In this document: positions 9,286 to 17,808 of the stretch, piece by piece
Layout: the number at the start of each line of letters is the position of its first letter
Numbering within the stretch: position 1 is the first letter of the stretch
Source of the DNA: Citrobacter telavivensis
GTDB taxonomy: Bacteria; Pseudomonadota; Gammaproteobacteria; Enterobacterales; Enterobacteriaceae
Assembly: GCA_009363175.1 (NCBI GenBank)
Contig: CP045205.1
Span: 2,294,001-2,358,000 of the forward strand
DNA: 64,000 nucleotides
Direction: 5' to 3'
Made by a program: the position numbers and the translations under genes
Notes under the pieces: generated by a model
What the model was told of the DNA's origin: nothing
What the model saw: only the letters and a program-made list of their open reading frames with translations
Databases searched by the model: none

Positions 9286-9795
9286 TTATCGCGTTACCGC
9301 GTTCTGCACGTTATCTTCCGCTTTCCAGATGCGGAATTTCACATCGATATTTGCCGGGGTATACACCACGATCGGCAACTTGCTGTTGTAACGCAACATC
9401 CCGTTATCACCCAGATACGCGGTGACAAGCTTCTGCTCTTTTTTGCCGTCCGGGCAGGCCATCATGGTCGATACCGGAGAGGTGACTTTGTCAAAGACGT
9501 AGTAGTCATAACCCCAACCTTCCAGCGTTTTGCTTTCCAGTGCGCCGCCCAGACGATGCTGGTTGCAGTCGACCTCCAGCGTCTGACCGATCATCAGTTC
9601 CACTTTCAGAGTAGATTCATCTTCCTGATGGGGTAACTGGATAACCTGGCGCTTCATCCCTTTTTCCGCCTGCGGATAAGGGGCGATTTTTTCCAGCGGT
9701 TGCGGGGTAGTCTCAGCGGATGCCGCCCATGCAGAGGTGCTGGCGAAGGCAGCGAACAAAACGGCAGGGACCATTGTCTTCATTTTAGAGTTCAC
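9286..9795 (-). CDS. eco: Ecotin, periplasmic serine protease inhibitor
   Basis: Homodimeric inhibitor of trypsin-fold proteases, including neutrophil elastase. It is made with a Sec signal peptide (about residues 1-24, cleaved after SAWA). The 169 residues slightly exceed the E. coli 162, mostly in the region after the signal. The reactive loop STMMACPDG retains methionine at P1. The disulfide partners are the cysteine in EVDCNQHRLGG and the one in MMACPDG. The C-terminal TPANIDVKFRIWKAEDNVQ is conserved. The gene is convergent with mqo and divergent from nap. Confidence 0.96.
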   Translation of the reverse strand: MNSKMKTMVPAVLFAAFASTSAWAASAETTPQPLEKIAPYPQAEKGMKRQVIQLPHQEDESTLKVELMIGQTLEVDCNQHRLGGALESKTLEGWGYDYYVFDKVTSPVSTMMACPDGKKEQKLVTAYLGDNGMLRYNSKLPIVVYTPANIDVKFRIWKAEDNVQNAVTR

Positions 9796-9968
9796 AGGTT
9801 TTCCTTTTTTATCTTATGAACGATTTCACGGCAGGTTAGCATATTCACCAGAGTTATTGATCTGTCTTTACGTATTTTTTAAGTGCATTAACTGAGTTGA
9901 TGTCTTAGGTATGGTTATTTATTCTGTTAATGACCATTTGGCCCGGGCAATTATCCTGACAGTTATTT

Positions 9969-9992
9969 CGATATATAAATAATTACATAACC
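9969..9992 (+). promoter_or_regulatory. ModE-like molybdate-responsive site of the nap promoter
   Basis: CGATATAT at 9969-9976 and TTACATAACC at 9983-9992 form an imperfect palindrome like the ModE consensus (CGnTATAT-N-ATATAnCG type). Its centre, 9980.5, lies 133.5 bp upstream of the start point deduced from the FNR and NarP sites, the same distance I recall for the ModE site of E. coli napF. Confidence 0.6.
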
Positions 9993-10042
9993 CTTTGATA
10001 TGTGCGGAGAAGCACATTCTGACAAGCTTCATTAACACTCTT

Positions 10043-10056
10043 TTGATCCAACCACT
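10043..10056 (+). promoter_or_regulatory. FNR-like site of the nap promoter
   Basis: TTGAT at 10043-10047 is a perfect FNR half-site, but the opposite half (CCACT) is poor. Support comes from position: the centre at 10049.5 is exactly 20 bp upstream of the NarP palindrome centre, matching the -64.5/-44.5 pair of E. coli napF. Confidence 0.6.
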
Positions 10057-10061
10057 GGTTT

Positions 10062-10077
10062 TACCCCAATTGGGGTA
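10062..10077 (+). promoter_or_regulatory. NarP/NarL 7-2-7 binding site of the nap promoter
   Basis: TACCCCA-AT-TGGGGTA is a perfect 16-bp palindrome of two heptamers separated by two bases, the arrangement recognised by phospho-NarP. With TATCTT at 10101-10106 as the -10 element and a start near 10114, it is centred at -44.5. Confidence 0.85.
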
Positions 10078-10100
10078 TGCACCTGGAACACATCCTTTAC

Positions 10101-10114
10101 TATCTTACCGATCA
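10101..10114 (+). promoter_or_regulatory. napF promoter -10 element and inferred start point
   Basis: TATCTT (10101-10106) lies 8 bp upstream of the start point (about 10114) predicted from three independent activator-site distances. There is no good -35, consistent with FNR/NarP dependence. The leader to the napF ATG is about 80 nt. Confidence 0.6.
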
Positions 10115-10193
10115 TAATAATGACTTAGTAGTAACGCGGTTTTTATTGTCGTTCACCCAGCCGGGGGAGCGTCGTTTATGGAAGGGCGATGCC

Positions 10194-10685
10194 ATGGTTG
10201 ATTTATCCCGTCGAGGCATACTGACTGGCAGTTGGCGTAATGCTAACCGTGGGATCCGTCCGCCGTGGAGCATGGAAGCCTCTCAGTTTCTGTCCCAGTG
10301 TACCCGTTGCGACGCCTGTATTCAGGCTTGTGAACACGATGTTTTGCAGCGTGGGCCGGGTGGCTATCCAAACGTTAATTTCCAACAAAGCGAATGCACC
10401 TTCTGCTACGCCTGCGCGCAGGCTTGCCCCGAATCTCTCTTTTCTCCGCGCCACACCAGGGCATGGGATCTGATTTTTACCATTGGGCAAGCGTGTCTGG
10501 CGTATCAGTCCGTAGAGTGCCGCCGCTGTCAGGATAGTTGTGAGCCGCAGGCGATTATGTTTCGCCCAACGCTGTCCGGCATTTATCAACCACAACTCAA
10601 TAACCAGAACTGTAACGGATGCGGCGCGTGTGTCGCCAGTTGCCCGGTGTCAGCCATTACCGCGGAGTATAACCATGCACATTAA
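10194..10685 (+). CDS. napF: Ferredoxin-type protein NapF
   Basis: Cytoplasmic iron-sulfur protein that assists maturation of NapA. The 163 residues carry four cysteine clusters for [4Fe-4S] centres: CTRCDACIQACE, CTFCYACAQACP, CRRCQDSCEP and CNGCGACVASCP. The longer in-frame upstream start at 10077 is rejected because it overlaps the NarP operator. The ATG at 10194 follows GGAAGGGCG and yields the family N-terminus (VDLSRRGILTG). It is the first gene of the nap operon and overlaps napD by 11 bp. Confidence 0.95.
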   Translation: MVDLSRRGILTGSWRNANRGIRPPWSMEASQFLSQCTRCDACIQACEHDVLQRGPGGYPNVNFQQSECTFCYACAQACPESLFSPRHTRAWDLIFTIGQACLAYQSVECRRCQDSCEPQAIMFRPTLSGIYQPQLNNQNCNGCGACVASCPVSAITAEYNHAH

Positions 10686-10938
10686 CTGGCAGGTCTGCAG
10701 CCTGATTGTTCAGGCCAAAGGCGAACATGTACAGGATATCAGCACGCAGTTAAACGCATTGCCGGGCTGCGAAGTGGCGGTAAGCGACCCGCAAAGCGGT
10801 CAGATGATTGCCGTGGTTGAAGCAGAACACAGCGAAACGCTGATGCAAACAATTGAGTCGGTACGCAACGTTGCGGGCGTACTGGCGGTGTCGCTGGTTT
10901 ATCACCAGCAGGAAGAACAAGGTGAGGAAACACCATGA
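10675..10938 (+). CDS. napD: NapA signal-peptide-binding chaperone NapD
   Basis: Small cytoplasmic chaperone that binds the Tat signal of NapA and delays export until the cofactor is inserted. The 87 residues match E. coli in length. The N-terminal NWQVCSLIVQAK strand and the C-terminal VSLVYHQQEEQGEE tail are diagnostic. The start ATG lies inside the napF reading frame, and the end overlaps the napA ATG by four bases (ATGA), so the three genes are coupled. A longer in-frame ORF beginning upstream at 10540 is an artefact. Confidence 0.95.
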   Translation: MHINWQVCSLIVQAKGEHVQDISTQLNALPGCEVAVSDPQSGQMIAVVEAEHSETLMQTIESVRNVAGVLAVSLVYHQQEEQGEETP

Positions 10939-13421
10939 AACTCAGTCGTCGTAGCTTTATGAAAGCTAACGCCGTTGCGGCCGCTGCGGCGGCTGCCGGG
11001 CTAAGCGTGCCGGGCGTTGCCCGTGCAGTTGTCGGTCAACAGGAAGCCATCAAGTGGGATAAAGCCCCGTGCCGTTTTTGTGGCACAGGCTGTGGCGTAC
11101 TGGTCGGGACGCAACAGGGGCGTATTGTCGCCTGTCAGGGCGACCCGGAAGCCCCGGTTAACCGTGGTCTGAACTGCATCAAGGGCTATTTCCTGCCCAA
11201 AATTATGTACGGAGAGGACCGTTTAACGCAGCCGCTGCTGCGTATGAAAGACGGTAAGTACAGCAAAGACGGTGAATTTACGCCGATCGGTTGGGAGCAG
11301 GCTTTCGACGTGATGGAAGAGAAATTCAAAACCTCACTGAAAGAGAAAGGCCCGGAGTCTGTCGGCATGTTTGGTTCCGGCCAGTGGACCATCTGGGAAG
11401 GTTATGCCGCCTCCAAACTGTTTAAAGCCGGTTTCCGCTCGAACAACCTCGACCCAAACGCACGTCACTGCATGGCATCAGCGGTAGTCGGCTTCATGCG
11501 AACCTTTGGTATGGACGAACCGATGGGCTGCTACGACGATATCGAGCATACCGATGCGTTTGTTCTGTGGGGTGCCAATATGGCGGAAATGCACCCGATC
11601 CTCTGGTCGCGCATCACCAACCGTCGTCTCTCCGATCCGAATGTTAACGTTTCCGTGCTGTCCACTTTCCAGCACCGTAGCTTTGAGCTGGCGGACAACG
11701 GGATGGTCTTTACGCCGCAGTCTGACCTGGTGATCCTCAACTACATCGCCAACTACATCATTCAGAATAACGCGATTAACCAGGACTTCTTCAGCAAGCA
11801 CGTTAACGTCCGCAAAGGGGCAACGGATATCGGCTATGGCCTGCGTCCGACCCATCCGCTGGAAAAAGCAGCGAAAAACCCAGGTTCTGACGCCTCCGAG
11901 CCGATGAGCTTTGAAGATTACAAAGCGTTTGTTGCCGAGTACACGCTGGAAAAAACCGCTGAAATGACCAGCGTGCCAAAAGATCAACTGGAACAACTGG
12001 CGAAGCTGTATGCCGACCCGAACAAGAAGGTCATCTCCTACTGGACAATGGGCTTCAACCAGCATACGCGCGGCGTGTGGGCCAACAACCTGATCTACAA
12101 CATCCACCTGCTGACCGGCAAAATTGCGCAACCGGGCTGTGGGCCGTTCTCTTTGACCGGACAGCCTTCTGCCTGTGGTACTGCGCGTGAAGTGGGCACC
12201 TTTGCTCACCGTCTGCCAGCGGACATGGTGGTCACCAACGAAAAACACCGTGAGATCTGCGAAAAACACTGGAATATCCCGGCTGGGACTATTCCGGCGA
12301 AAATCGGTCTTCACGCGGTTGCCCAGGACCGGGCACTGAAAGACGGCAAGCTGAACGTCTACTGGACGATGTGTACCAACAATATGCAGGCGGGTCCGAA
12401 CATCAATGAAGATCGTCTGCCGGGCTGGCGCGATCCGCGCAACTTTATCATTGTCTCCGATCCGTACCCGACCGTCAGCGCGCTGGCAGCGGATCTGATC
12501 CTGCCAACCGCGATGTGGGTGGAGAAGGAAGGGGCTTACGGTAACGCCGAGCGCCGTACCCAGTTCTGGCGCCAGCAGATTAAAGCACCGGGTGAATCAA
12601 AATCTGACCTGTGGCAACTGGTTCAGTTCTCACGTCGTTTCAAAACGGAAGAGGTCTGGCCTGAAGAGCTGCTGGCACAGAAACCGGAACTGCGCGGTAA
12701 AACGCTGTATGACGTACTGTTTGCCACGCCTGCGGTGAGCAAGTTCCCGCTGACGGAGTTGAAAGAGGATCAGTTGAACGATGAATCCCGCGATCTGGGC
12801 TTCTACCTGCAAAAAGGATTGTTTGAAGAGTACGCCTGGTTTGGTCGCGGACACGGTCACGATCTCGCACCGTTCGATGACTACCACAAGGCGCGCGGTC
12901 TGCGCTGGCCAGTCGTTGACGGGAAAGAGACGCAGTGGCGCTACAGCGAAGGTAACGATCCGTACGTCAAAGCGGGCGAAGGCTACAAGTTCTACGGTAA
13001 GCCAGACGGTAAAGCGGTGATTTTCGCGCTGCCGTTTGAACCTGCCGCTGAAGTCCCGGATGCAGAGTACGACCTGTGGCTTTCCACGGGACGTGTGCTG
13101 GAGCACTGGCACACCGGCAGTATGACGCGCCGCGTGCCTGAACTGCACCGGGCCTTCCCGGAAGGGGTTCTGTTTATTCATCCGCTGGATGCGAAAAAAC
13201 GGGACCTGCGCCGTGGCGATAAAGTCAAAGTGGTTTCACGTCGTGGCGAGGTGGTTTCCATTGTTGAAACCCGTGGACGTAACCGTCCGCCGCAGGGGCT
13301 GGTATACATGGCGTTCTTCGATGCCGCACAGTTGGTGAATAACCTGACGCTGGATGCGACAGATCCGCTCTCTAAAGAGACGGATTTCAAGAAGTGCGCT
13401 GTGAAACTGGCGAAGGTGTAA
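10935..13421 (+). CDS. napA: Periplasmic nitrate reductase catalytic subunit NapA
   Basis: Molybdo-bis-MGD enzyme that reduces nitrate to nitrite in the periplasm with electrons from NapB. The 828 residues equal E. coli NapA. The Tat signal has the twin arginine SRRSFMK and ends near GVARA. The [4Fe-4S] ligands are CRFCGTGC...NCIKGY near 45-85. The molybdenum-ligand cysteine is in ARHCMASA at about residue 179. The C-terminal RVLEHWHTGSMTRR MGD-binding segment is conserved. Neighbours napD and napG are contiguous. Expression follows the nap promoter (anaerobiosis, nitrate, molybdate). Confidence 0.98.
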   Translation: MKLSRRSFMKANAVAAAAAAAGLSVPGVARAVVGQQEAIKWDKAPCRFCGTGCGVLVGTQQGRIVACQGDPEAPVNRGLNCIKGYFLPKIMYGEDRLTQPLLRMKDGKYSKDGEFTPIGWEQAFDVMEEKFKTSLKEKGPESVGMFGSGQWTIWEGYAASKLFKAGFRSNNLDPNARHCMASAVVGFMRTFGMDEPMGCYDDIEHTDAFVLWGANMAEMHPILWSRITNRRLSDPNVNVSVLSTFQHRSFELADNGMVFTPQSDLVILNYIANYIIQNNAINQDFFSKHVNVRKGATDIGYGLRPTHPLEKAAKNPGSDASEPMSFEDYKAFVAEYTLEKTAEMTSVPKDQLEQLAKLYADPNKKVISYWTMGFNQHTRGVWANNLIYNIHLLTGKIAQPGCGPFSLTGQPSACGTAREVGTFAHRLPADMVVTNEKHREICEKHWNIPAGTIPAKIGLHAVAQDRALKDGKLNVYWTMCTNNMQAGPNINEDRLPGWRDPRNFIIVSDPYPTVSALAADLILPTAMWVEKEGAYGNAERRTQFWRQQIKAPGESKSDLWQLVQFSRRFKTEEVWPEELLAQKPELRGKTLYDVLFATPAVSKFPLTELKEDQLNDESRDLGFYLQKGLFEEYAWFGRGHGHDLAPFDDYHKARGLRWPVVDGKETQWRYSEGNDPYVKAGEGYKFYGKPDGKAVIFALPFEPAAEVPDAEYDLWLSTGRVLEHWHTGSMTRRVPELHRAFPEGVLFIHPLDAKKRDLRRGDKVKVVSRRGEVVSIVETRGRNRPPQGLVYMAFFDAAQLVNNLTLDATDPLSKETDFKKCAVKLAKV

Positions 13422-13427
13422 CACGCC

Positions 13428-14123
13428 ATGTCCCGGTCAGCGAAACCCCAAAACGGCCGCCGCCGCTTTCTGCGCGATGTTGTACGCACAGTGGGTGGAC
13501 TGGCTGCCGTTGGCGTGGCGCTGGGGTTACAGCAGCAAACCGCACGAGCTACGGGCGTGCGGTTGCGCCCGCCTGGTGCCGTGAACGAGAACGCCTTTGC
13601 CAGCGCCTGTGTGCGCTGCGGGCAGTGCGTTCAGGCATGTCCGTATGACACCTTAAAACTGGCGACGCTCGCGTCGGGCTTGTCGGCCGGTACGCCGTAT
13701 TTTGTTGCCCGCGATATCCCGTGCGAAATGTGCGAAGACATTCCGTGCGCCAAAGTGTGCCCCAGCGGGGCGCTGGACCGGGAGATTGCCTCCATTGATG
13801 ATTCGCGGATGGGGCTGGCGGTTCTGTTGGATCAGGAAAACTGCCTGAACTTCCAGGGCTTACGCTGTGACGTCTGCTACCGCGAGTGCCCAAAAATCGA
13901 TGAGGCCATCACGCTGGAACTGGATCGCAACATGCGAACCGGCAAACATGCGCGATTTATCCCCACCGTTCACAGCGATGCCTGCACGGGTTGCGGTAAA
14001 TGTGAAAAAGTCTGCGTGCTTGAACAGCCGGCGATAAAAGTGTTGCCGCTGACGCTGGCGAAAGGGGAGTTGGGTCACCATTACCGCTTCGGCTGGCTGG
14101 AGGGGAACGATGGCAAATCGTAA
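13428..14123 (+). CDS. napG: Ferredoxin-type quinol dehydrogenase component NapG
   Basis: Periplasmic four-cluster ferredoxin that works with membrane protein NapH to pass electrons from ubiquinol toward NapC/NapB. The 231 residues start with a Tat signal (NGRRRFLRD, hydrophobic stretch to ARATG). Four cysteine groups follow: CVRCGQCVQACP, CEMCEDIPCAKVCP, CDVCYRECP and CTGCGKCEKVCV. It begins 6 bp after napA and overlaps napH by 14 bp. Confidence 0.96.
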   Translation: MSRSAKPQNGRRRFLRDVVRTVGGLAAVGVALGLQQQTARATGVRLRPPGAVNENAFASACVRCGQCVQACPYDTLKLATLASGLSAGTPYFVARDIPCEMCEDIPCAKVCPSGALDREIASIDDSRMGLAVLLDQENCLNFQGLRCDVCYRECPKIDEAITLELDRNMRTGKHARFIPTVHSDACTGCGKCEKVCVLEQPAIKVLPLTLAKGELGHHYRFGWLEGNDGKS

Positions 14124-14973
14124 GCGTGACGCCGGGCGCGAAGCGCAGGCGAAAAAAGGCATGTGGCGGAGTCACCGCTGGCTGATCTTCCGCCGTCTCA
14201 GTCAGTTTATCGTGCTGGGAATGTTTCTGAGCGGTCCGTGGTTTGGCGTATGGATCCTGCACGGGAACTACACCAGTAGCTTGCTACTGGATACGATCCC
14301 GCTGACGGATCCGTTGATTACCCTGCAAAGCCTGGCGAGCGGTCATCTGCCCGCCGCGGTGGGACTCACGGGCGCGGCGATTATTACGGCGCTGTATGCC
14401 CTGGCAGGAAAGCGATTGTTTTGCAGTTGGGTCTGCCCGCTGAACCCGATTACCGATTTTGCGGCCTGGCTACGTAGAAGGTTTGACCTGAATCAGTCCG
14501 CAACCATTCCACGTCATATACGGTACGTACTTCTGGTTATTGTGCTGGTGGGTTCAGCGCTGACCGGGACGCTACTGTGGGAATGGATTAACCCTGTTTC
14601 ACTGCTGGGGCGTAGCCTGGTGATGGGATTCGGTAGCGGCGCACTGCTGATTATCGCTCTGTTTTTATTTGATTTGCTGGTCGTTGAACACGGCTGGTGC
14701 GGGCATCTTTGTCCTTTAGGCGCACTGTATGGCGTGCTGGGTAGCCAGGGCGTGTTAACCGTTGCGGCAAAAGACCGACAGAAATGTAACCGCTGTATGG
14801 ACTGTTTTCATGTTTGCCCGGAACCGCATGTGTTACGTGCCCCGGTGCTGGATGAGCAAAGCCCGGTGCAGGTCACCAGTCGCGATTGCATGGCCTGCGG
14901 TCGCTGCGTGGATGTCTGTTCTGAGGACGTATTTACAATAACTACACGATGGAGTTCGGGAGCGAAATCATGA
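14110..14973 (+). CDS. napH: Membrane ferredoxin NapH
   Basis: Inner-membrane quinol dehydrogenase subunit with four transmembrane spans. The 287 residues contain two CxxxCP motifs facing the cytoplasm (CSWVCPLNP and CGHLCPLGA). Near the C-terminus there are two [4Fe-4S] groups (CNRCMDCFHVCP and CMACGRCVDVCS). The start ATG at 14110 lies inside napG, and the stop overlaps the napB ATG (ATGA), so the operon is tightly coupled. Confidence 0.96.
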   Translation: MANRKRDAGREAQAKKGMWRSHRWLIFRRLSQFIVLGMFLSGPWFGVWILHGNYTSSLLLDTIPLTDPLITLQSLASGHLPAAVGLTGAAIITALYALAGKRLFCSWVCPLNPITDFAAWLRRRFDLNQSATIPRHIRYVLLVIVLVGSALTGTLLWEWINPVSLLGRSLVMGFGSGALLIIALFLFDLLVVEHGWCGHLCPLGALYGVLGSQGVLTVAAKDRQKCNRCMDCFHVCPEPHVLRAPVLDEQSPVQVTSRDCMACGRCVDVCSEDVFTITTRWSSGAKS

Positions 14974-15419
14974 AAAGCCATGACCTGAAGAAAGCGCTGT
15001 GTCAATGGACAGCCCTGCTGGCCCTGGTGGTGAGCGGTGCGGTTTGGGCGGCAAACGGAGTGGATCTTAACCAGTCTCCGGAAGTGTCAGGGACACAGGA
15101 AGGGGCGATTCGCATGCACAAAGAGCAGGAGCGTATGCCGCTGAACTACGTGAATCAGCCGCCGATGATTCCCCATAGCGTCGATGGTTACCAGGTGACC
15201 ACGAATACCAACCGCTGTCTGCAATGCCACGGTGTCGAAAGCTATCGTACCACCGGCGCGCCGCGTATTAGTCCAACTCACTTTATGGACAGCGACGGCA
15301 AAGTGCTGGCCGAAGTGGCGCCGCGTCGTTATTTCTGTTTGCAGTGCCATGTGCCGCAGACTGACGCCCCGCCGATTGTGGGTAACACCTTTACCCCATC
15401 GAAAGGTTACGGGAAATAA
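14970..15419 (+). CDS. napB: Periplasmic dihaem cytochrome c NapB
   Basis: Small electron-transfer subunit of the nitrate reductase, exported by Sec (signal about 1-30, ending VWA). The 149 residues contain two haem c attachment sites, CLQCH in the middle and CLQCH again near residue 125, which need the ccm gene products encoded downstream. The chosen ATG at 14970 overlaps the napH stop by four bases and gives the E. coli length; an upstream in-frame start (14949) is less likely. Confidence 0.96.
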   Translation: MKSHDLKKALCQWTALLALVVSGAVWAANGVDLNQSPEVSGTQEGAIRMHKEQERMPLNYVNQPPMIPHSVDGYQVTTNTNRCLQCHGVESYRTTGAPRISPTHFMDSDGKVLAEVAPRRYFCLQCHVPQTDAPPIVGNTFTPSKGYGK

Positions 15420-15428
15420 GAGGTCATT

Positions 15429-16031
15429 ATGGAAAATTCTAACCGTAAACCAGGCCGGATTAAGCGCCTCTGGCAATGGTGGCGTCGCCCCAGTCGCCTG
15501 GCGCTGGGTACGCTGCTGTTAATCGGGTTCGTCGGCGGGATTATTTTCTGGGGTGGATTTAACACCGGGATGGAAAAAGCCAACACCGAAGAGTTCTGCA
15601 TTAGCTGCCACGAAATGCGCAACACGGTGTATCAGGAATACATGGAAACCGTGCACTACAACAACCGTAGCGGTGTACGCGCGACCTGTCCTGACTGCCA
15701 CGTACCGCACGAGTTTGTGCCGAAAATGATCCGTAAGATCAAAGCCAGCAAAGAGTTATATGCCAAAGCGTTGGGGCTTATCGATACACCGCAGAAGTTC
15801 GAAGCGCATCGCCTGACGATGGCGCAGAATGAATGGCGAAGAATGAAAGATAACAATTCTCAGGAGTGTCGTAACTGTCACAACTTTGAATTCATGGACT
15901 TAACGGCCCAGAAGAGTGTCGCCGCGAAAATGCACGATCAGGCGGTGAAAGACGGGCAAACCTGTATTGATTGCCATAAAGGGATTGCGCATAAGCTCCC
16001 CGATATGCGCGAAGTCAAACCGGGCTTCTGA
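15429..16031 (+). CDS. napC: Membrane-anchored tetrahaem cytochrome c NapC
   Basis: NapC/NirT-family quinol dehydrogenase that carries electrons from membrane quinol to NapB. The 200 residues have one N-terminal transmembrane helix (about 22-45) and four CxxCH sites: CISCH, CPDCH, CRNCH and CIDCH. The helix supplies membrane anchoring. It ends the structural nap genes; ccmA follows after 14 bp with no terminator, so the cytochrome maturation genes are co-transcribed. Confidence 0.97.
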   Translation: MENSNRKPGRIKRLWQWWRRPSRLALGTLLLIGFVGGIIFWGGFNTGMEKANTEEFCISCHEMRNTVYQEYMETVHYNNRSGVRATCPDCHVPHEFVPKMIRKIKASKELYAKALGLIDTPQKFEAHRLTMAQNEWRRMKDNNSQECRNCHNFEFMDLTAQKSVAAKMHDQAVKDGQTCIDCHKGIAHKLPDMREVKPGF

Positions 16032-16045
16032 CGGGGTGGTAATGA

Positions 16046-16675
16046 GTGGGTAGCATGCTTGAAGCCAGAAAGCTCCTCTGCGAGCGGGATGAACGAGTCC
16101 TGTTTAGCGATTTGTCGTTCCAGGTCAACGCAGGGGAGTGGATACAAGTTACCGGGGGCAATGGCGCGGGGAAAACCACCCTGTTGCGATTGCTGACGGG
16201 ACTCTCTCGCCCTGATGCCGGGGAGGTATGCTGGCAAGCACAACCGCTGCATCGTGTACGGGACAGCTACCATCAAAATTTGTTGTGGATTGGACATCAG
16301 CCGGGGATCAAAACCCGGCTGACGGCGTTGGAGAACCTGCGTTTTTTCCACCAGGACGGTGACAGCGCAAAATGTCTCGCGGCGCTGGCGCAGGCTGGCC
16401 TCGCCGGATACGAAGATATCCCTGTCAATCAGCTCTCTGCCGGACAGCAGCGCCGGGTGGCGTTAGCGCGTCTCTGGCTGACTCGCGCTACGCTCTGGAT
16501 CCTCGACGAACCCTTTACCGCTATTGATGTGAACGGCGTTGAACGCCTGACGCAGCGGATGGCGCAGCATACTGAAGAGGGGGGGATTGTCATCCTCACC
16601 ACCCACCAGCCGTTGAACGTCGCCACGGACCGCATTCGCCGGATTGCGCTAACTCACGAGAGGGTAGGGCAATGA
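16046..16675 (+). CDS. ccmA: Haem-export ABC ATPase CcmA
   Basis: ATPase of the CcmAB complex that releases holo-CcmE during cytochrome c maturation. Walker A GGNGAGKTT is near residues 38-46, the signature LSAGQQRR is at about 130, and Walker B is LWILDEP. The frame opens with GTG at 16046 (nine bases from a GGGG ribosome-binding site) or ATG at 16055. I take the GTG because of the spacing and because the E. coli protein has two residues ahead of MLEAR. It overlaps ccmB by four bases. Confidence 0.94.
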   Translation: MGSMLEARKLLCERDERVLFSDLSFQVNAGEWIQVTGGNGAGKTTLLRLLTGLSRPDAGEVCWQAQPLHRVRDSYHQNLLWIGHQPGIKTRLTALENLRFFHQDGDSAKCLAALAQAGLAGYEDIPVNQLSAGQQRRVALARLWLTRATLWILDEPFTAIDVNGVERLTQRMAQHTEEGGIVILTTHQPLNVATDRIRRIALTHERVGQ

Positions 16676-17331
16676 TGTGGCGTATCTTTCGTCTTGAACT
16701 GCGCGTGGCTTTTCGCCATAGCGCGGAAATTGCCAATCCGCTGTGGTTCTTCCTGATTGTCATTACGCTGTTCCCGCTGAGTATTGGCCCGGAACCGCAG
16801 CTGCTGGCACGCATTGCGCCGGGCATTATCTGGGTCGCTGCGCTGCTGGCTTCGCTGCTGGCGCTGGAGCGACTGTTTCGCGATGACCTGCAGGACGGCA
16901 GCCTTGAGCAACTGATGCTGCTGCCGATCCCGTTACCGATGGTGGTGCTGGCAAAAGTTATGGCCCACTGGATGGTCACCGGTTTGCCGCTGTTGATCCT
17001 CTCTCCGCTGGTGGCGCTGCTGCTGGGGATGGACATCTACGGCTGGAAAATTATGGCGCTGACCTTGCTGCTGGGGACGCCGACGCTGAGCTTTCTCGGC
17101 GCACCGGGGGTGGGCTTAACGGTTGGGCTAAAGCGCGGCGGCGTGTTGCTGAGCGTACTGGTGCTGCCGTTGACTATCCCGTTGTTGATTTTTGCTACCG
17201 CCGCGATGGATGCGGCATCCATGCATCTTCCTGTGGATGGATACATGGCGATTTTAGGCGCGTTACTGGCGGGTAGCGCGACGTTGAGTCCTTTTGCGAC
17301 GGCGGCAGCGTTACGCATTAGTTTGCAGTAA
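16672..17331 (+). CDS. ccmB: Haem-export ABC permease CcmB
   Basis: Six-span inner-membrane partner of CcmA. The 219 residues are one shorter than the E. coli protein. Visible hydrophobic blocks are at about 20-45, 46-70, 95-120, 125-150, 155-185 and 190-215. The ATG lies within the end of ccmA (ATGATG around the TGA stop), showing coupling. Unlike E. coli, where ccmC follows closely, the stop is followed by a large REP array. Confidence 0.95.
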   Translation: MMWRIFRLELRVAFRHSAEIANPLWFFLIVITLFPLSIGPEPQLLARIAPGIIWVAALLASLLALERLFRDDLQDGSLEQLMLLPIPLPMVVLAKVMAHWMVTGLPLLILSPLVALLLGMDIYGWKIMALTLLLGTPTLSFLGAPGVGLTVGLKRGGVLLSVLVLPLTIPLLIFATAAMDAASMHLPVDGYMAILGALLAGSATLSPFATAAALRISLQ

Positions 17332-17335
17332 TGCG

Positions 17336-17770
17336 TTGCCTGATGGCGCTGCGCTTATCAGTCCTACAGGGACAGAGTGTGCAGTATGTAGGCCGGATAA
17401 GGCGTTAGCCGCTCTCCACCTGTTGCCTGATGGCGCTGCGCTTATCAGGCCTACAGGGACAGAGTGTGCAGTATGTAGACCGGATAAGGCGTTAGCCGCT
17501 ATCCACCGGTTGCCTGATGGCGCTGCGTATATCAGGTCTACAGGGACAGAGTGTGCAGTATGTAGGCCGGATAAGGCGTTAGCCGCTCTCCACCTGTTGC
17601 CTGATGGCGCTGCGCTTATCAGGCCTACAGGGACAGAGTGTGCAGTATGTAGGCCGGATAAGGCGTTAGCCGCTCTCCACCGGTTGCCTGATGGCGCTGC
17701 GCTTATCAGGCCTACAGGGGCAGAGTATGCAGTATGTAGGCCGGATAAGGCGTCAGCCGCCATCCGGCAT
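17336..17770. repeat. Tandem array of five 87-bp BIME (inverted REP pair) units inside the ccm operon
   Basis: Five copies begin with GCCTGATGGCGCTGCG at 17338, 17425, 17512, 17599 and 17686, an exact 87-bp period. Each unit holds an REP (GCCTGATGGCGCTGCGCTTATCA), the linker CTACAGGGACAGAGTGTGCAGTATG, and an opposite REP (TAGGCCGGATAAGGCGTTAGCC). Units differ at a few bases: copy 1 has AGTCC for AGGCC, copy 3 has GTATATC, and copy 5 has a GGGGCAGAGTATG linker and ends CCGCCATCCGGCATGA. The array fills the 477-bp ccmB-ccmC gap. REP pairs fold into strong hairpins that protect upstream mRNA from 3' exonucleases, so ccmA-B and ccmC-H levels may be uncoupled. Confidence 0.95.
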
Positions 17771-17808
17771 GACGGTAACTTCATTCGTTTGAGTCTGGTG
17801 ACGGAATT

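Larger units (their letters stand above)
9796..10193. other. eco-nap divergent intergenic region
   Basis: A 398-bp gene-free region holding the nap control sites listed separately. It also contains an unassigned hairpin, ATGTGC/GCACAT around GGAGAA (10000-10017). The upper half (9800-9960) should contain the eco promoter on the minus strand; I do not recognise a specific element there. Confidence 0.5.

Noticed and set aside
17336..17770. CRISPR-like regular repeats.
   Set aside because: Whole units repeat, including the spacing segment; there are no unique spacers and no cas genes, and the repeat is a known REP/BIME.
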